Numbered from the stretch's first letter, positions 1 to 11,979 are shown. The stretch is DNA of 64,000 nt from Whalleya microplaca (GCA_022497155.1 MU385727.1:434001-498000), one strand, 5' to 3'. Program-made: numbers and translations. The notes: generated by a model from the letters alone, not told the origin.

Positions 1-276
1 CACTTCGAGGTGCTGGAGAGGACGCGCAATGCCGTTATGTTTCGGGCGGGCGGTTCGCCTCTGGAACCCGGCCCTCGCGTCGTAGATGGGATTCTTATTG
101 CCAGCGCGGAGATCGATAAGGAGGCTGATACGGTCGAGGTGAGCTTGAAAAGTCTGTTCTTCAATAGCGCGCAGCCTGTGGATAAGGGGAAGAAAGCAAT
201 GCCTGGGCCTATTGAATGGCTTCATCAGGTATATGCTCGAGCGATGGTCGATGACGGAGCACGCCACCTGAAGTGA
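1..276 (+). CDS. C-terminal end of a hypothetical fungal protein (5' truncated by window edge)
   Basis: An open frame runs from the first base of the window to a TGA at 274-276 and encodes the last 91 residues of a protein that starts outside the window. The GTG at position 10 is an internal Val, not a start. The tail has a well-formed alpha/beta look: a 'GPRVVDGIL' turn, a 'KSLFFNS' strand and a terminal amphipathic helix beginning 'PGPIEWLHQVYAR'. I have the impression of having seen this type of C-terminus in uncharacterised fungal proteins but cannot name a family. Function unknown. GC content and codon use look like those of real genes nearby, which supports coding. Confidence 0.6.
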   Translation, partial: HFEVLERTRNAVMFRAGGSPLEPGPRVVDGILIASAEIDKEADTVEVSLKSLFFNSAQPVDKGKKAMPGPIEWLHQVYARAMVDDGARHLK

Positions 277-954
277 AAACGTGACATCGGCATTCGAGAA
301 AGAACAGAGCGATGCATCTCAGAAAGCTATCTAGGTTATCACTCACACTAAGATCTTTGATCTAGCCCTTTCATCCTTGTGTCAATACATAAACTTTAAG
401 GGGGGTTAATTTAGAGTTCGCGGCTTTTACATAAGATCAGAGTTAGAATATTAGGTATCTAAACTTATAGCAGACAGGGTATCGCTCAGATGCAGAGGCC
501 CATTCTATGTAAATATATACTCTCGTAATTGATTCCTACCTCAATCAATTTCAATTCCACGATGCATTATTTGGTTGTCCTCCTTGTCAGAGTGAAGATG
601 AGAGGATGTAAGGTCTTGTAAGATTGTGATAAGTTTCAGAATTGGATGTTCACCTTTAGTGAGTGTTGATATCTACATCTAGCGATATCTTATCAATAAC
701 AAATAAATTCATCTTTCCAGTTACATATGTGAGAGTTCGACAGTGTCAACGTTTGAAACAAGATTTGTACTGAACACGTGCAATATGTATATGAGGTTCA
801 TGTTGCCTGGTGATACACATAATGTACCTTGTCACCATGTGACGTCATTCATATACCATGTTTCACCCGGAGCCTTTGTTCCACGCACAAACGACTTCAT
901 AAACCTGCGGTCTCAACCATTATAAATCATCGCTTTCAAAGAGCAGTGTTCAAC
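277..954. other. Intergenic, no gene seen
   Basis: AT-rich spacer between the tail of the left-edge gene and the PIP-kinase-like gene. The last 130 bases are open in the downstream frame, but that stretch (in-frame ATG at 829) looks like 5' leader rather than protein. Confidence 0.5.
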
Positions 955-2094
955 ATGGCACGACGCGAGGTTTTGATCGCGCGTTCTATCGTCTACGCGA
1001 TCCTAACCGCCAACGATGAGGGGAAGTCATCCCGCAAACCCTCGTGGTGGGCGCGAGCCCTCAGGTTCTTTCGGTTGTACTGGCTGACATTTCACTTGCC
1101 ACCGCCTGGTTTGTTCGTAGCTCTACGCCGCCTCTGGAACATCAAGGAGGAGGACTATAGGTCCAGCTTTGGCGGCGGTATGAGGCGCGACAGCAAGAAG
1201 GGTGGAGATACCCTACTGCCCATGGGCGACATGGGCTACAGCGGCTCGACCTTCTTCCGCACTAGTGACGGCGCCTATCTTGTGAAATCGATTCCGCGGC
1301 GCTTCGAGCATGAGTTCTTCAGGGACGAGTTGATTTTTCCTTACGCGGATCACATGCACGCGAACCCTTCCAGCTTATTAGTGCACATCACGGACTTCTT
1401 GGAGAGCACCCACAAAAGTATTGGCTCGTTATTGGGCCTCGCCCCGAGCCATCATATCGTCATGGAGAACATTCTATATGGGCAGGACCAGGAGCCAGAG
1501 GATGGAACACCGAGGCTTAAATGGGAATCGTGGGATCTGAAGCCTACATCGTACTTCTACCCCGAGAGGGATGTGGCCGGAGGCGCGCTTGCCTCACAAG
1601 CGACCAAGTCAAAACTCGCCGACGAATTCTACGACAAGATTCGACTGTCAAAGGAACAAGCCGCCGAGTTCAAGCAACAGCTAGAACAAGACACTATGCT
1701 CCTAGCCGACTGCAACGCCGTAGACTACTCGCTATTTCTCGTCAGGGTCTCCACCACACACACGCCAGAGGCGGAGGAGTCTCGGCAATTAATCCAGCTA
1801 GAAGAGGATGATAATGATCCACCCACGCATCCAGCACAACCGCCATTCTCGCCGCCCAGCCCGCCGAGTTGGCACACTGGAATCACGTCGAGTGATGGTA
1901 AAGAGGTCTATAGAGCCGCTGTGCTGGACTTCTTCTGGGCGAAGCACTCTGTTCACGCCAAAGCCATGACTGGTCTGGTTAGGGGCTACAATTTGATTGA
2001 TGAACAGGGGCCTATGAGCATCACTACTGAAAGCAAGGAGTACCGAGATCGATTCCTAAATATGTGCACAGAGCTATTGGAGGTGCAAGAATGA
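955..2094 (+). CDS. Divergent phosphatidylinositol-phosphate kinase (PIPK)-fold protein, intronless
   Basis: 379 aa, single exon. The start at 955 (MARREVLIAR) is preferred over the in-frame ATG at 829 because the extra 42 residues look like translated leader. PIPK-type features in order: glycine-rich loop 'GYSGSTFFRTSDGAYLVKSI' at residues 94-113 with the ATP-binding-type Lys111; 'ADHMHANPSSLL' about 131-142, followed by the strand 'HHIVMENILYG'; 'DLKPTSYFYPERD'; 'LADCNAVDYSLFLVRV', matching the MDYSLL-type motif of PIP kinases; then 'VLDFFWAKHS' at the position of the IID metal-binding motif. PIPKs phosphorylate phosphoinositide head groups and shape membrane identity. This copy is short (catalytic domain only) and replaces the canonical IID with VLD, so activity or substrate may have changed. 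A Pro-rich insert (about residues 290-315) splits the C-lobe. A polyadenylation-type AT-rich tract follows. Confidence 0.75.
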   Translation: MARREVLIARSIVYAILTANDEGKSSRKPSWWARALRFFRLYWLTFHLPPPGLFVALRRLWNIKEEDYRSSFGGGMRRDSKKGGDTLLPMGDMGYSGSTFFRTSDGAYLVKSIPRRFEHEFFRDELIFPYADHMHANPSSLLVHITDFLESTHKSIGSLLGLAPSHHIVMENILYGQDQEPEDGTPRLKWESWDLKPTSYFYPERDVAGGALASQATKSKLADEFYDKIRLSKEQAAEFKQQLEQDTMLLADCNAVDYSLFLVRVSTTHTPEAEESRQLIQLEEDDNDPPTHPAQPPFSPPSPPSWHTGITSSDGKEVYRAAVLDFFWAKHSVHAKAMTGLVRGYNLIDEQGPMSITTESKEYRDRFLNMCTELLEVQE

Positions 2095-2924
2095 AGTGTA
2101 TTTGCAGAGCGGTATGACTTTAGACAGGACAGCAAAGGCGTCTAGCACGACAGGTATGGAGAGTGGTTAATTGCGGTGTTAATGGCATCGTTTTCGTTGA
2201 TATGGAATTATGTTACCAACCTCAGAGATACCCAAATGATAGAGTAAAGAGATGGACGCCGATCATATGAATTTTGATGTCAATGAGCTACTCATGCTAC
2301 GACTTGTGGCGGATTATAACTTAAATACGCTAACAATATATATTGCCTATACTTTGTTGTCGGCTTTATAGATTCATTAATGGTCAACCTGGGTCTAGTA
2401 GGATTTTGGAGCCCACAGAGTCTTGGACACTTTTGCTTTACACGTAGATTCCGAACTGTGTGCTGTTAGCATACATTTTAATGTGTTGTTGTACCCTAAT
2501 AAGAAATGCATCAATCTCAATCCCTTGGTATTTATTGTATTAATCAAGTATCATTGACAGGATCTCTCTGGTAGGCTTAACGGTTAGCTTTGAGTAGTAA
2601 ACAATAAAGTAAACCTATATGTTTTGCCACAGACTATTGGCTTTGAACATCCTCATATTTCGAGGTGAATTGTCACGATGTGGACCTACCTTGCAAACAA
2701 CAGTTGTTGCACGAAGAGCTAACTAAAGGGTTGTTCTCTGTAAACGAACAAAGAACTCAGACATAAATGCTTGAACTGTCTCCCATAGATCAAATTCTGG
2801 GACCATAAAGCCCTCAAGTCCACCCTTTGTAAAAGCCACTTGCTACACAAGCTACGACTCCAGTGCACTAACCATAAACCCATCACATACCATCACATCT
2901 CACAAAGAGCCATTATCTACCATA
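2095..2924. other. Intergenic, no gene seen
   Basis: AT-rich spacer; the last 100 bases before 2925 are rich in C and A with many 'CATCACA'-like words, the usual look of a fungal 5' leader. Confidence 0.5.
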
Positions 2925-3329
2925 ATGCATTGTGCTCCTTCACCTCCCCCCTTTCACACCCGAAGGACAAGGCCTCTGTTTAGCATAAGAACCCGCTGTT
3001 CCAACCCCATTGATCAATCCAACTCCAACCCAAGACAAAACTTACCAGACTACCTGTCAAACGAAAGCAGCATGTCGACCATGCTGTTCTTCACCTTCAC
3101 CTACGTACTGTATCATCTGTGTGTCTCCCCTTATGTCAAAACCCCTTACAGTCCTCGACCCCTAGCCCCAATACTTCACAAGATCCCCTCGTTTCTCCTC
3201 ATTCTCCTCGCGCTTATTTGGTCTGTGTTCCTCCGCCACCCCATCCGTCTTATCTTCGCGTTCTGTGGCTGGGCCCTGGAGGACCTCTTGCCGGACGCGG
3301 GGGATCTTATATTAAGCGCGGACTACTGA
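2925..3329 (+). CDS. Possible small two-pass membrane protein (start may be 3072)
   Basis: Open frame of 134 codons. The N-terminal 49 residues are low-complexity (Pro, Arg, Ser, Asn) and may be leader; an in-frame ATG at 3072 (MSTMLFFTFTYVLYH) would give 85 aa. From there two hydrophobic segments are visible, 'MLFFTFTYVLYHLCV' and 'FLLILLALIWSVFL', followed by 'HPIRLIFAFCGWALEDLLPD', a pattern of a short membrane protein with an acidic end. The C/A-rich leader and the CCATAATG context at 2925 favour transcription. I do not recognise a family. It could be a chance ORF; the tract after the stop is repetitive. Confidence 0.35.
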   Translation: MHCAPSPPPFHTRRTRPLFSIRTRCSNPIDQSNSNPRQNLPDYLSNESSMSTMLFFTFTYVLYHLCVSPYVKTPYSPRPLAPILHKIPSFLLILLALIWSVFLRHPIRLIFAFCGWALEDLLPDAGDLILSADY

Positions 3330-4861
3330 GATACAGGTAAAGAGGGCACATAAGCACCAGTGAGCAGGTAGGTGTTGGTGAGTACGGGGCCATAGGTATT
3401 AATCGAGAGGAGGGTTAGGAGGAAATTATGTGAACCGGTCAACGGATGACTAGAAGGACAGATATCTACGCAGGTAGATAAAAAGACAGACACAGGCAGG
3501 TAAGTAGCCGAACAAGCAAGATAGCCTTAGATAGGCTGGCGGTCAAGTAGGCGTAGGTAAACAATGGACCTGTTTTAGTTTTATATGGACTGTTATGTAA
3601 TTCGAAATCAGCTCGTTAATCTCTCGCCCCTTTCATATTATAGGTACATGTATCTTATTTACTCTTTGAGTTGTGATTTTAAATGTCTTGGATTTATTGC
3701 TGTCTATACCTCAATTCTTTAGTTGTAACAGGGGCTGCTATAAGACTTGGAGTATATCAATCTAGCTAATGAACATCTAAGGGCCTCTAGGGTGTTAGCT
3801 GGTCTTCCGACTCTAAAGGGAGGCGATAGGTCCTTATACAGGCCATCTTCAGTAAGACATATTCCTTGTACATATTTCTCTGTTGCCGACGTAGCTTCCG
3901 TCAGGATGTCATACCTTTTGTTAGGTAGTCATACGTTTTAACAGTGTCGAATAATATCCAAAAATACCCAAAAGATGTACTCGTGCAGCATTCCTGCATG
4001 TCGTATAGCTTCCAACAGGTCTTGGCTCCAATAGCCGTGTGACAATAGCATTGCAGAAAGCTATCATTTCATGTTGTAAAGTCTCAGTCTAAGTGTATCT
4101 AGAGCCCTTGGGGAATATTGCTTATAGTATGTACAGGGCGTGGGTAGCCCAATCTCCTAGAAACCAACACTTCCAGTATACAATTATAGCACAGTGAAGT
4201 CACTGGTCGAAGAGGGTGTAAAAATTGATATATTAGGTAAAGGCAGAATCGTCATAATTGTTCCCTCATGCGAAGTCATCAAGGCCCGGATCTCTGACTG
4301 GTAAAATCTCTTACAAAAGGAGGAGCAAGTCTTGCTTCAATAAGTAGAATAAGTTGATAGGAAACTCTTATCCCAGTGTCTCAATAACATTTTCTCTTAG
4401 CTTAAACGTCCCAGCAATGGCAATGTCAGCGTTCTCAAAGAGTCAAATCAAGTCAAGTAGTACACCTTCATTGACTTGAACCAAGTTAAATCCCATGATT
4501 ACATTTTCCAATTGACTTGACGATATTTGCCACTTGATTCCCAAGTCCCCATTCAACGGTGCACGAATATAATACTGGTCAAACCTTAACAAGGCTTAGC
4601 AGTACAGGCAGACAGCCAACTACCAAAAATCTTACGATATGCATCCGTATATCTGATTAACAGCCGTAAAGAAGCACTTCCACAAACATCAGATAGTGGC
4701 TCATCAGAAAACGCATAGGCCAGTCTACATCTGTCATCACTTATATTTTCCCTAGCCATAAGTACTGCATCAATCAGTGTTACATCACATCATACTATAA
4801 GAGAAGTGTACCGTAGAGCTGTGGCTCAAGGTGCTGCTTTGCGGCAGTTAATCAGATAAAC

Positions 4862-4887
4862 TGTGTGTGTGTGTGTGTGTGTGTGTG
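4862..4887. repeat. (TG)n microsatellite
   Basis: Thirteen consecutive TG units. It creates spurious short ORFs on both strands. Confidence 0.9.
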
Positions 4888-5018
4888 GGTAGCTTATAAA
4901 AAGGAAAGTCACCTTAAAATACTTGAGACCCATCAAGGGTATCAAGTCACAAATCAGCTTATACTTGACTTGAGCAAATATTGGAAGAAGGGGAAGGGAA
5001 AATACCACCAATTGTATC

Positions 5019-5080
5019 AAATCAAGTCAAGTCAAGTCAAATCAAGTCAAATCAAATCAAATCAAGTCAAGTAAAGTCAA
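5019..5080. repeat. CAAGT/CAAAT pentamer array
   Basis: About a dozen tandem 5-bp units alternating CAAGT and CAAAT. The same word occurs singly or as TTGACTTGA on both sides (4440-4560 and 4905-4975), so the array looks like local expansion of a word already scattered through this spacer. Confidence 0.8.
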
Positions 5081-6165
5081 CTACTTAAGTACCTTAAGTC
5101 GCCGAGTTGATGAGAGCACTACCCAGTATCGCCAACCCGCTTACATAAGCTACCCCTTTGCATATCCTCCTCACTAACTATAACTTACCTCAATGCACCA
5201 CGCCGTAAACACCAATTCACCAACCAACCAGTCAACCTACTTACACACCAACAATTCATCACCAACAAATTCACCAACCATCACCATCACCACCACCACC
5301 ATCACCACCACCACCGCCACCACCACCACTGTCACAACATATCACAACACAACAAAACACATCCAGGGGGTTGGGGTATCAATTCGTACATATTCACGCT
5401 TTCTGTCTCCTTACCTAATCTACCTAACCTACCAAGCCCACCCACAAAAACAACAAAGCAAAAAAATAAAATAAAATAAAAATAAGAGCGTATATACACA
5501 TCTTCTTTTTGTGTTTGTGCTGGCGGCCAAGTACTTATGTAGTATGTAATGTGTAATGTGTGTGATGTATGTAAGACGATGTCTGTGGAAGCACCCTTCC
5601 TAGCTCTTAGCCACAGGTATAGGCATAGCCATAGCTGTAGCCGTAGCGTAGCCGTAGCTGTACGGTAGCCGTAAGTAGGCATCTGTGTGCCCCTTTTCTT
5701 CTGCCTTTTTCTTCATTTCCTTTTTTCTTTTCCTTCTTTCCTTCCTTCCCTTGCCTTCTTACTCCCTTTTCCTTTCTATCGTCGACAGTCCAGCCAGCTC
5801 TATCGTCGACAGTCCAGCTAGCTCTATCATCGATAGTCTAGCTAGTTGACAGTCCAGCTGGTTGGCAGTCCAGCTAACTAGTTGACTGGCTGGCTAGCTA
5901 GCTGGCTGGTAGTCTGGTAACCGCTATCTGTTAGGTAGGTAGCCAGTCCATACTAATCCACACCAGACCAGCAAATCGAGCAAGTCGAGTTACCTATCGA
6001 ATCCCGCTCCAAGAACAAACGAACAAACAAATAAAACTCGTTTCGACACACCCAAAGAAAAGTAAATGCTGCTGATGACCTGCCTGCGTCTTGCTTGTTT
6101 TGTAACCCGCTCTTCCACTCGATCGATTCCTCGAGATTCAACCGAGTGATGGATGGAATAGCGGG

Positions 6166-9100
6166 TTAATTAATCGTAATCGTGACATCCGCCTCGTTCT
6201 CCGCCTCCTCCCCTTTCACCCCTTTCTCCCCATGCTCCCTCTTCCCCTGCTCCCTCTTCCCCTGCTCCCTCTCCCCATCCTCCCCCCTATCCTCCCCCTG
6301 GCCCTTTCTATTTATACCCACCTCCACGTCCCTCCCCCTCGCCCGTCCCCTCCCCTCAGTACCAGCACTCCTCACACTCACCCCATCCCCACCATCCCCA
6401 TCATCCCCATCATCCCCGTCCTCCCCATACTCACTCCCACTCCCACTCCCCCCCTCCCCTCCCCCATCCTCCCCCAGCGCCGCACGCCTCACGCCCTCCC
6501 TCTCCCGATAAATCTCCGCCCTCCGCGCCTCCGCCTGCGTCAAACCATCCACGTACGTCCTGAACTTGACGATCTCGCGCAGGAGGTAACTGCTCTTGCG
6601 CTCCCAGTTCGCCATCGCCTTGCCCGCGTTGCCCCCGCGGGGAGTGAACGCGAGCAGCATCGGCGACCGCAGCCGGTTGTGCCGCTGCAGGTCGTCCTCG
6701 ATCGAGCGCACGTAGCTCGCCAGCGTCGCCCGCTGCTCCGCCTCCGTGCACGTGCTAGGCCGCAGCGACTGCGCCGGCGGCGCCCACTCCGCGATGTGGA
6801 TCCGGTCCCCGGGCAGCTTCGGCAGCCGCGCGCTGCTCGTCGCCATGTCGAACGAGGAGCGCAGGCTGCTCTGCCGGCTGCCCGTCCGGCTGTGCATGCT
6901 CGTGCGACCACCGCCCGCCGAGGAGGGGGCGGCGGCGGCGCTGCCGGGACGTGGCGGCACGGGGGCGTCGTTGTTGATCGCGTTCACGAGCGCGTTGTTG
7001 ATCACCGCGTCGCTCCACCCGTACTCGATGTTGCTGACGCCGCCCACGAGGGGGTGCGTGCTCAGGCGCGCGCTCCAGTAGTTGACGGTGAGGACGAATT
7101 CCTTGCTGATCTCGGGAGTGCCCACTTGGAAGAGATGCACGGCGCCGGTGGGCAGACTGAGAGCCCAGACATGTGGACGGGTCCGAGAGTAACCGGGTGG
7201 CGGGAGCTCGGAGGCGAGGGTTTGGCGGAGCGAGAAAGTGCCAACGCTCGTGGCATTGTCCTGCCAGTTACCGCCGCCGACGACGGCACCAGCGGCATGT
7301 TTGCGGGTGCCACGAGCCTTCTGGCGCATGGACTTGGCCGAGAAGGAGAAAAGGCTCATCGACCCCTTCTGAACGACAGCAAACACCTCAGACCAGTTCC
7401 GGTCCTTAGCCTTCTTATCCACGCCGTCGAGGTGATGCTTGTGAACCACGTTGCCCTCCTTGACCCACGGTGGGCCGAGAAGCTCGAGTGACTCGTCTTC
7501 GAGCAGCTGAATAGTGGGCATTTCATCACTTCTGATAGATTGCCCACTAGTGCCAGGAGGAACGTCCTCACGGATTATGGCTTGGCTTAGCGCGTTGGCG
7601 AAACCAATAGATTGCTGATAGTCACCGTAGGGAGACGAGCCGAAGGAGTCCATCGACATCGAGGTCTGGGTTCTACCCAACGAGTATTTGCTCCACGTAG
7701 CGGATGAGACAGTAGGGCTCCATATCGAACCGCCATCATCGAAGCTGGTACGGCTGGACGAGAATCCGTTACCCGGGAACCTCGGCCGAGAGCGACTTTT
7801 GGAGCTCCACCTACCCCCGTTGTTTCGATTGGGGTCCGTCATCCGCCCACGAACAGACGTAGCGTGACCCTCGGAGGGCGCCTTGGAAAGGACACTTGGG
7901 CTGCGCTTCAGCATATTCATGACTGATAGACTGTTTGCTGGTGTTTGCGGCGGCTGCGGGGTTGCCTCAGCGCCAAATAAGGGCAGCCTTTCGTCGCGGA
8001 TTGACACATATATATCCTTCAAGACAACCTCCATTTGACCCTCCCAGGCTCGCATAGAACCTTCAAACGGTGCCTTGACAAGCGGGCCGCAGGTGTCAGG
8101 AGGCAGGTCAGAGTGTCCCATTGACGATTCCGGCCGCGACGGTGGCTTGAACGAAGCCCTCCAGCTCGGTCGTTCAAGTTCTGGCTCAGCAAAAGAGCGG
8201 ACCTCTGATTCGCTAAGACTAAGCAGGGGATTTTTGCCAGGCAAAATGCTAGCCCGATCGAAAGCTTCAGGGACAGAGTCGGCCAGGGCATGCTTGACAG
8301 TTGTCATGGTGTTCTTGACGAACTGGCTCCTGGTCATCTTCTGCTCGATGTCGGCGAGATGCAGGTCGGTATTCAGAAGCATGATAGAGTAACACATCGT
8401 ATGAATTACATCTACGAATCGTTAGGCATGATATATCCGGATTACTTGAATTAGAAGAGAATACGTACCAATGCTCTTGAAACCGTGATTGGGGTTGCAC
8501 TGGCACCACCGCTTAGAGAAGGCCACCAAGATACGGTCCACCTGTTGTGTCTCTGCTCGAAAAACGAGACGACTGCATACTTGGCGCAACGCGACTATCA
8601 CGCTCTGATTTACAAAGTCGTACAAGTCCATGTATGCCACCAAGGTTCGCTGTCGCACGAGACCCTCCTCTCCCATCCAGGCAGCTGCTTTCTCTTTCTG
8701 GATGAAGTCTTCGTTTCCATCAAAGATCTTCTGCGCCTTGCGACGATCGTCCTCCGTCGGTTCGCCCACGGTCACTTCGGGCTCATCTAGAGGCGAACCT
8801 AGAGGCGAACCTAAGGGAGGTGAGCCTACAGCCTTGGGCGAGCCCACGGCCTTAGGCGTGATTTCCGCACTGTCTACCTTGACACTGGGCAAGCTACTTG
8901 CCGACTTGTTAAGTGAATCGGGACAGGTCGAGGTTCTCCTGGGACCTTGACGGCCCTCAATGGGGAGCATGAGCCCCTGCTTTCCTGCATCCTCCTCGTT
9001 CGCATTGTCTCGTTGGAGCGGGAACGTCGTCGATTTTTCTGTCTTAAGCGCGTTTTCATTTTTGGTACCCCGCTCCAGGTTCTCCTTTGAATTATTCATC

Positions 9101-11070
9101 GTGGGGGATGATTTGTTGCTGCTTCGCTGAAGCTGCTGCCTAGCCGTGGCCTGCGGTTTTTCGCCCTCGTCACTGCTATCACTAAAAAATGTCGTGTCTC
9201 GATTCTCGGCAGCTTTCTTTATGGGTAGGTCCGGAGGATTCCGCATCGGGCTGTCCATCTGGCCCCGTCGCCGCGACGATTGACCGAACGACTCTTGGCT
9301 TTTCAAGGCCGACGTCGATTTCACGGTCCGGATGGTGGCATTCGGGCTTGGCTCGTAGTCTGGGGAGAAGCCGCGCACGCGGCGGCTACTCTCTTCGTTC
9401 TGTGATTCAAACTCAGCCGCCCGTGGTGTCGTACTCTCGTGTCCTGGGGATGGGGACAAGAGTGCTCCATGTGTAGGTGTAGGGCTGTCTTTCAGGTATG
9501 GTATCATGACCTCTCGCAAGCTACTAACCGGGCTAGGTTGATGTCTTGGAATTGACTGCTCCTTCGTTCTGCTTACTTCTATCGGCGGGGCCACCACTGG
9601 AGGGGGCGGGACTGGGGGCTCGGCTACAGATTTCTTTCGTCTCCTAAAAAATGACGACTTTTTTTGTATGACATGATGTGGTTGAGCGGGATGTTGCGAG
9701 TCTCTGGAGGGTGGGCAAGACTGGGGTTTCATGAGTGAGGCGATGTGTTGCGATGCGTTCCCGGATGGATCGACCCCTTCCACCGGAGTCGACGAGACGG
9801 GGGGAGGAGGAGGCTTGGGGTCTGGAATGCTACTATTTCGATAACCAAATATTCTGCTGAAGAAGCCCGGTTTGTCCTTTGGCGCTGGTGTTGGTACCTG
9901 GGGTCCACGGGGGGCCTCTTTCGCCTTTCCATAACCAACGTGGGGGGCCGGAGCGGAATCGAGATCAACGGGAGGGAGCGGAGGAGGCGCATTGTGCGGA
10001 ACAGTGGCATACTTGTTAGATTGCGTCGTTCTATTTGTGCCACTCCTAGACCTCGCTCCCTTCTTGCGGTCGGGCGTCTTTAGCTCGGGATCTGGTGGAG
10101 GAACAGGTGGCGGCGCCACATGAACGGGGGAGGTCGGTAAGTTCGATCGTCGAGGGCCGCCAGGCACTGTGGGCGTCGGTGCTGCTTCATAGTCATCAAC
10201 CAAAAATGTGTTGGAAAAGTCGGACTTCCAGGCCTCACTGGCGGAGTTCAGGGAGGGCCTCTGGCCATAGTCGAAACTCGATGATCTGCCACCCATACCG
10301 TGTGCCCATCGTTGGGTATGTAGAGCCTGTGCAGAGCTACCGGCGTCAATGCTGTTTGTACTGCTGCTCTTGCTAGTCTTGCCTCCTCTTGAATGTAGCC
10401 CCTGTATACCCGGTGTGCCGGGATGGCTCCGTTCCCTCATGCTGTTAATCCTTCCGAGGCTGGACTGAAAGCCGGAACTGCTGTTGCTTCGTCGACCTCT
10501 CGAGTATTGACTCGAGATTCGACTCGCGGCGTCGTCGGTGCCTTCGTAGTCGGAGCTGTAAGAATATCCGTGACCGTGCGTGATACCAGAGCTGTGCATG
10601 CGGCCCGGGCGAGAAGTGCTCGTCATGGTCCTGGAGTATTCGTCGCCCCTGGATGGTGGGTAGTTCTCGTCGTCCTCAAACATATTGGTCATTGGCGTGT
10701 TGATTTGCCCCAGCGAGAACTTGTCGAGGGAGGATAGCATGTTGGTAACGAGGGAATCGCGGGTGACCTGGCGGACAGGGAGTGAAAGATCGTGCGAGTC
10801 TCTGGGATGTCTGCCTCGAGGCAATTCGGGCTCGTTTTCCTTGTTGTCGACAGGTGAACCATTGTCTAGGAAGGATTCGTCGGAGTTGCGCGTGGAGAGT
10901 CTAAGGGCGCGGCTCGACACGGGTGGCTTGCCCTTGGACGAGACGGGGGGTTTCCTGGCGGGAGGCGTCGAGGGCACAGGGTCACGGCTTCGGGTGGCCA
11001 CGTTGGAGGTGTTGATATTTAGCTCTGGGCGTCGCCTCTGGGCTCTTCGACTGTTGTCGGAGGAATGCAT
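6166..11070 (-). CDS. Arf guanine-nucleotide exchange factor with Sec7 and PH domains (Yel1/EFA6-like)
   Basis: Two exons, complement of 8469-11070 and 6166-8411, joined over a 57-bp intron (GTACGT donor, CGTAG acceptor); 1615 aa. The join falls inside the Sec7 domain and gives the canonical 'GFKSIDVIHTMCYSIMLLNT' run, which fixes the junction. Residues 1-760 are Ser/Pro-rich and probably disordered. Sec7 spans about 770-930, with the 'MGEEGL' loop placing the catalytic glutamic-finger Glu near 801, then 'VALRQVCSRLVF' and 'NTDLHLADIEQKMT'. A PH domain follows at about 1180-1320 (WVKEGNVVHKHHLDG through FVLTVNYWSARL), then a helical region (NWERKSSYLLREIVKFRTYV) and a very acidic, then Lys/Glu-rich repetitive tail. 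Sec7 proteins activate Arf GTPases by GDP release; Sec7-PH forms act at the plasma membrane or endosomes, here probably in polar growth and endocytosis (inference). The tail is encoded by simple CCC/TCC-rich sequence on the plus strand, hence long antisense ORFs. Confidence 0.9.
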
Positions 11071-11925
11071 GGGGCGACACTCGATTGGTTCGGTTCAGGT
11101 GCTCAGGTGGAACAGGAATATCGAGGTGGTTGGGCGGCAGCAGCAGCAGCAGCAGCAGACGCGGAGGCGGAGGCGGAGGCGGAGACTGCCATACGAAGCA
11201 CAAGGGAAGGGGAAGAAGACGATAAACGAGACAAGTGATAAGACAAGACAAGACGAGGCGAAACAAGACAATTGCAACGATATGATGAGCTTGTGTCAAG
11301 GTCAAGGTGTGTCAAGGTTGTCAAGGTTGTCAAGGTACGGGGACTCGGTCACAGGGCCAGTGGTTCGACCAACCAACCAATGCCTACAAAGTACGAATTC
11401 GGTTGTTTGAATTCCGTATGTATGTATGTACAGTTCGGTACTCGATGGGATAGATGGATGAAGATTCCAATGCCAGTCCTAATAGTAGCACTGTAGCAGA
11501 GGATCTCGGACAACAGGGATGGGGAGATGTCCGATCAATAGGATCAAAGATCCAAAATAGCCGTCACAGGTTTTCCTGAACAGGGCCGGTATCCGCAATT
11601 ATGGTTAATAGCAGCGAAGGATTAATGCGTGAAAAGCTGCAAAAAGCTGCAAAAAAGCTGCAAAAAGCTGGGAAAGGTATTAAAAAGTTGTGGACTTGGG
11701 TCCTCGTGGCACCACTGCCGGAATAGATGCTTGCTCTGAAACGAGAGGATTATTTTGAATTATTTTGTACAATTGGTAGATTTGTAGATTGATTCATTAC
11801 GGAATAAAGGTTTTGTTTTGTCCAGATTACGCCAATCAACGACTGGGGGAAAGGACGGGTTGATCGATCCCATCAACGGCAGTTTTAAGAGGGTGTGTGT
11901 GTGTGTGAATTGTTTAATTAGATGC

Positions 11926-11936
11926 GAGAGAGAGAG

Positions 11937-11971
<35 letters not shown>
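11926..11971. repeat. (GA)n microsatellite
   Basis: About 20 GA units, interrupted once by GGC, preceded by a short GT tract at 11893-11907. Confidence 0.9.

Positions 11972-11979
<8 letters not shown>

Larger units (their letters stand above)
3330..6165. other. Repeat-rich intergenic region
   Basis: About 2.8 kb without a credible gene. It contains, in order: TAGGTA-like words (3350-3560), scattered CAAGTCAA/TTGACTTGA words (4436-4560), a TG microsatellite (4862-4887), a CAAGT pentamer array (5019-5080), a CCA/CAC-rich tract (5277-5333), an A-rich tract (5455-5485), GTAGCC-like words (5625-5680), a pyrimidine tract (5690-5775) and degenerate copies of GACAGTCCAGCTAGCTC (5785-5900). Short ORFs here are translations of repeats. 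The end nearest 6165 is the 3' side of the Arf-GEF gene. Confidence 0.6.

Noticed and set aside
829..954. Upstream in-frame start for the PIP-kinase-like protein
   Set aside because: The 42 extra residues have no structure-like features, and the ATG at 955 begins a sensible helical N-terminus.
6232..7491. 419-codon plus-strand ORF antisense to the Arf-GEF
   Set aside because: It is an antisense shadow of GC-rich, low-complexity coding sequence; composition is Pro/Arg-rich with no domain, while the minus strand holds the PH domain.
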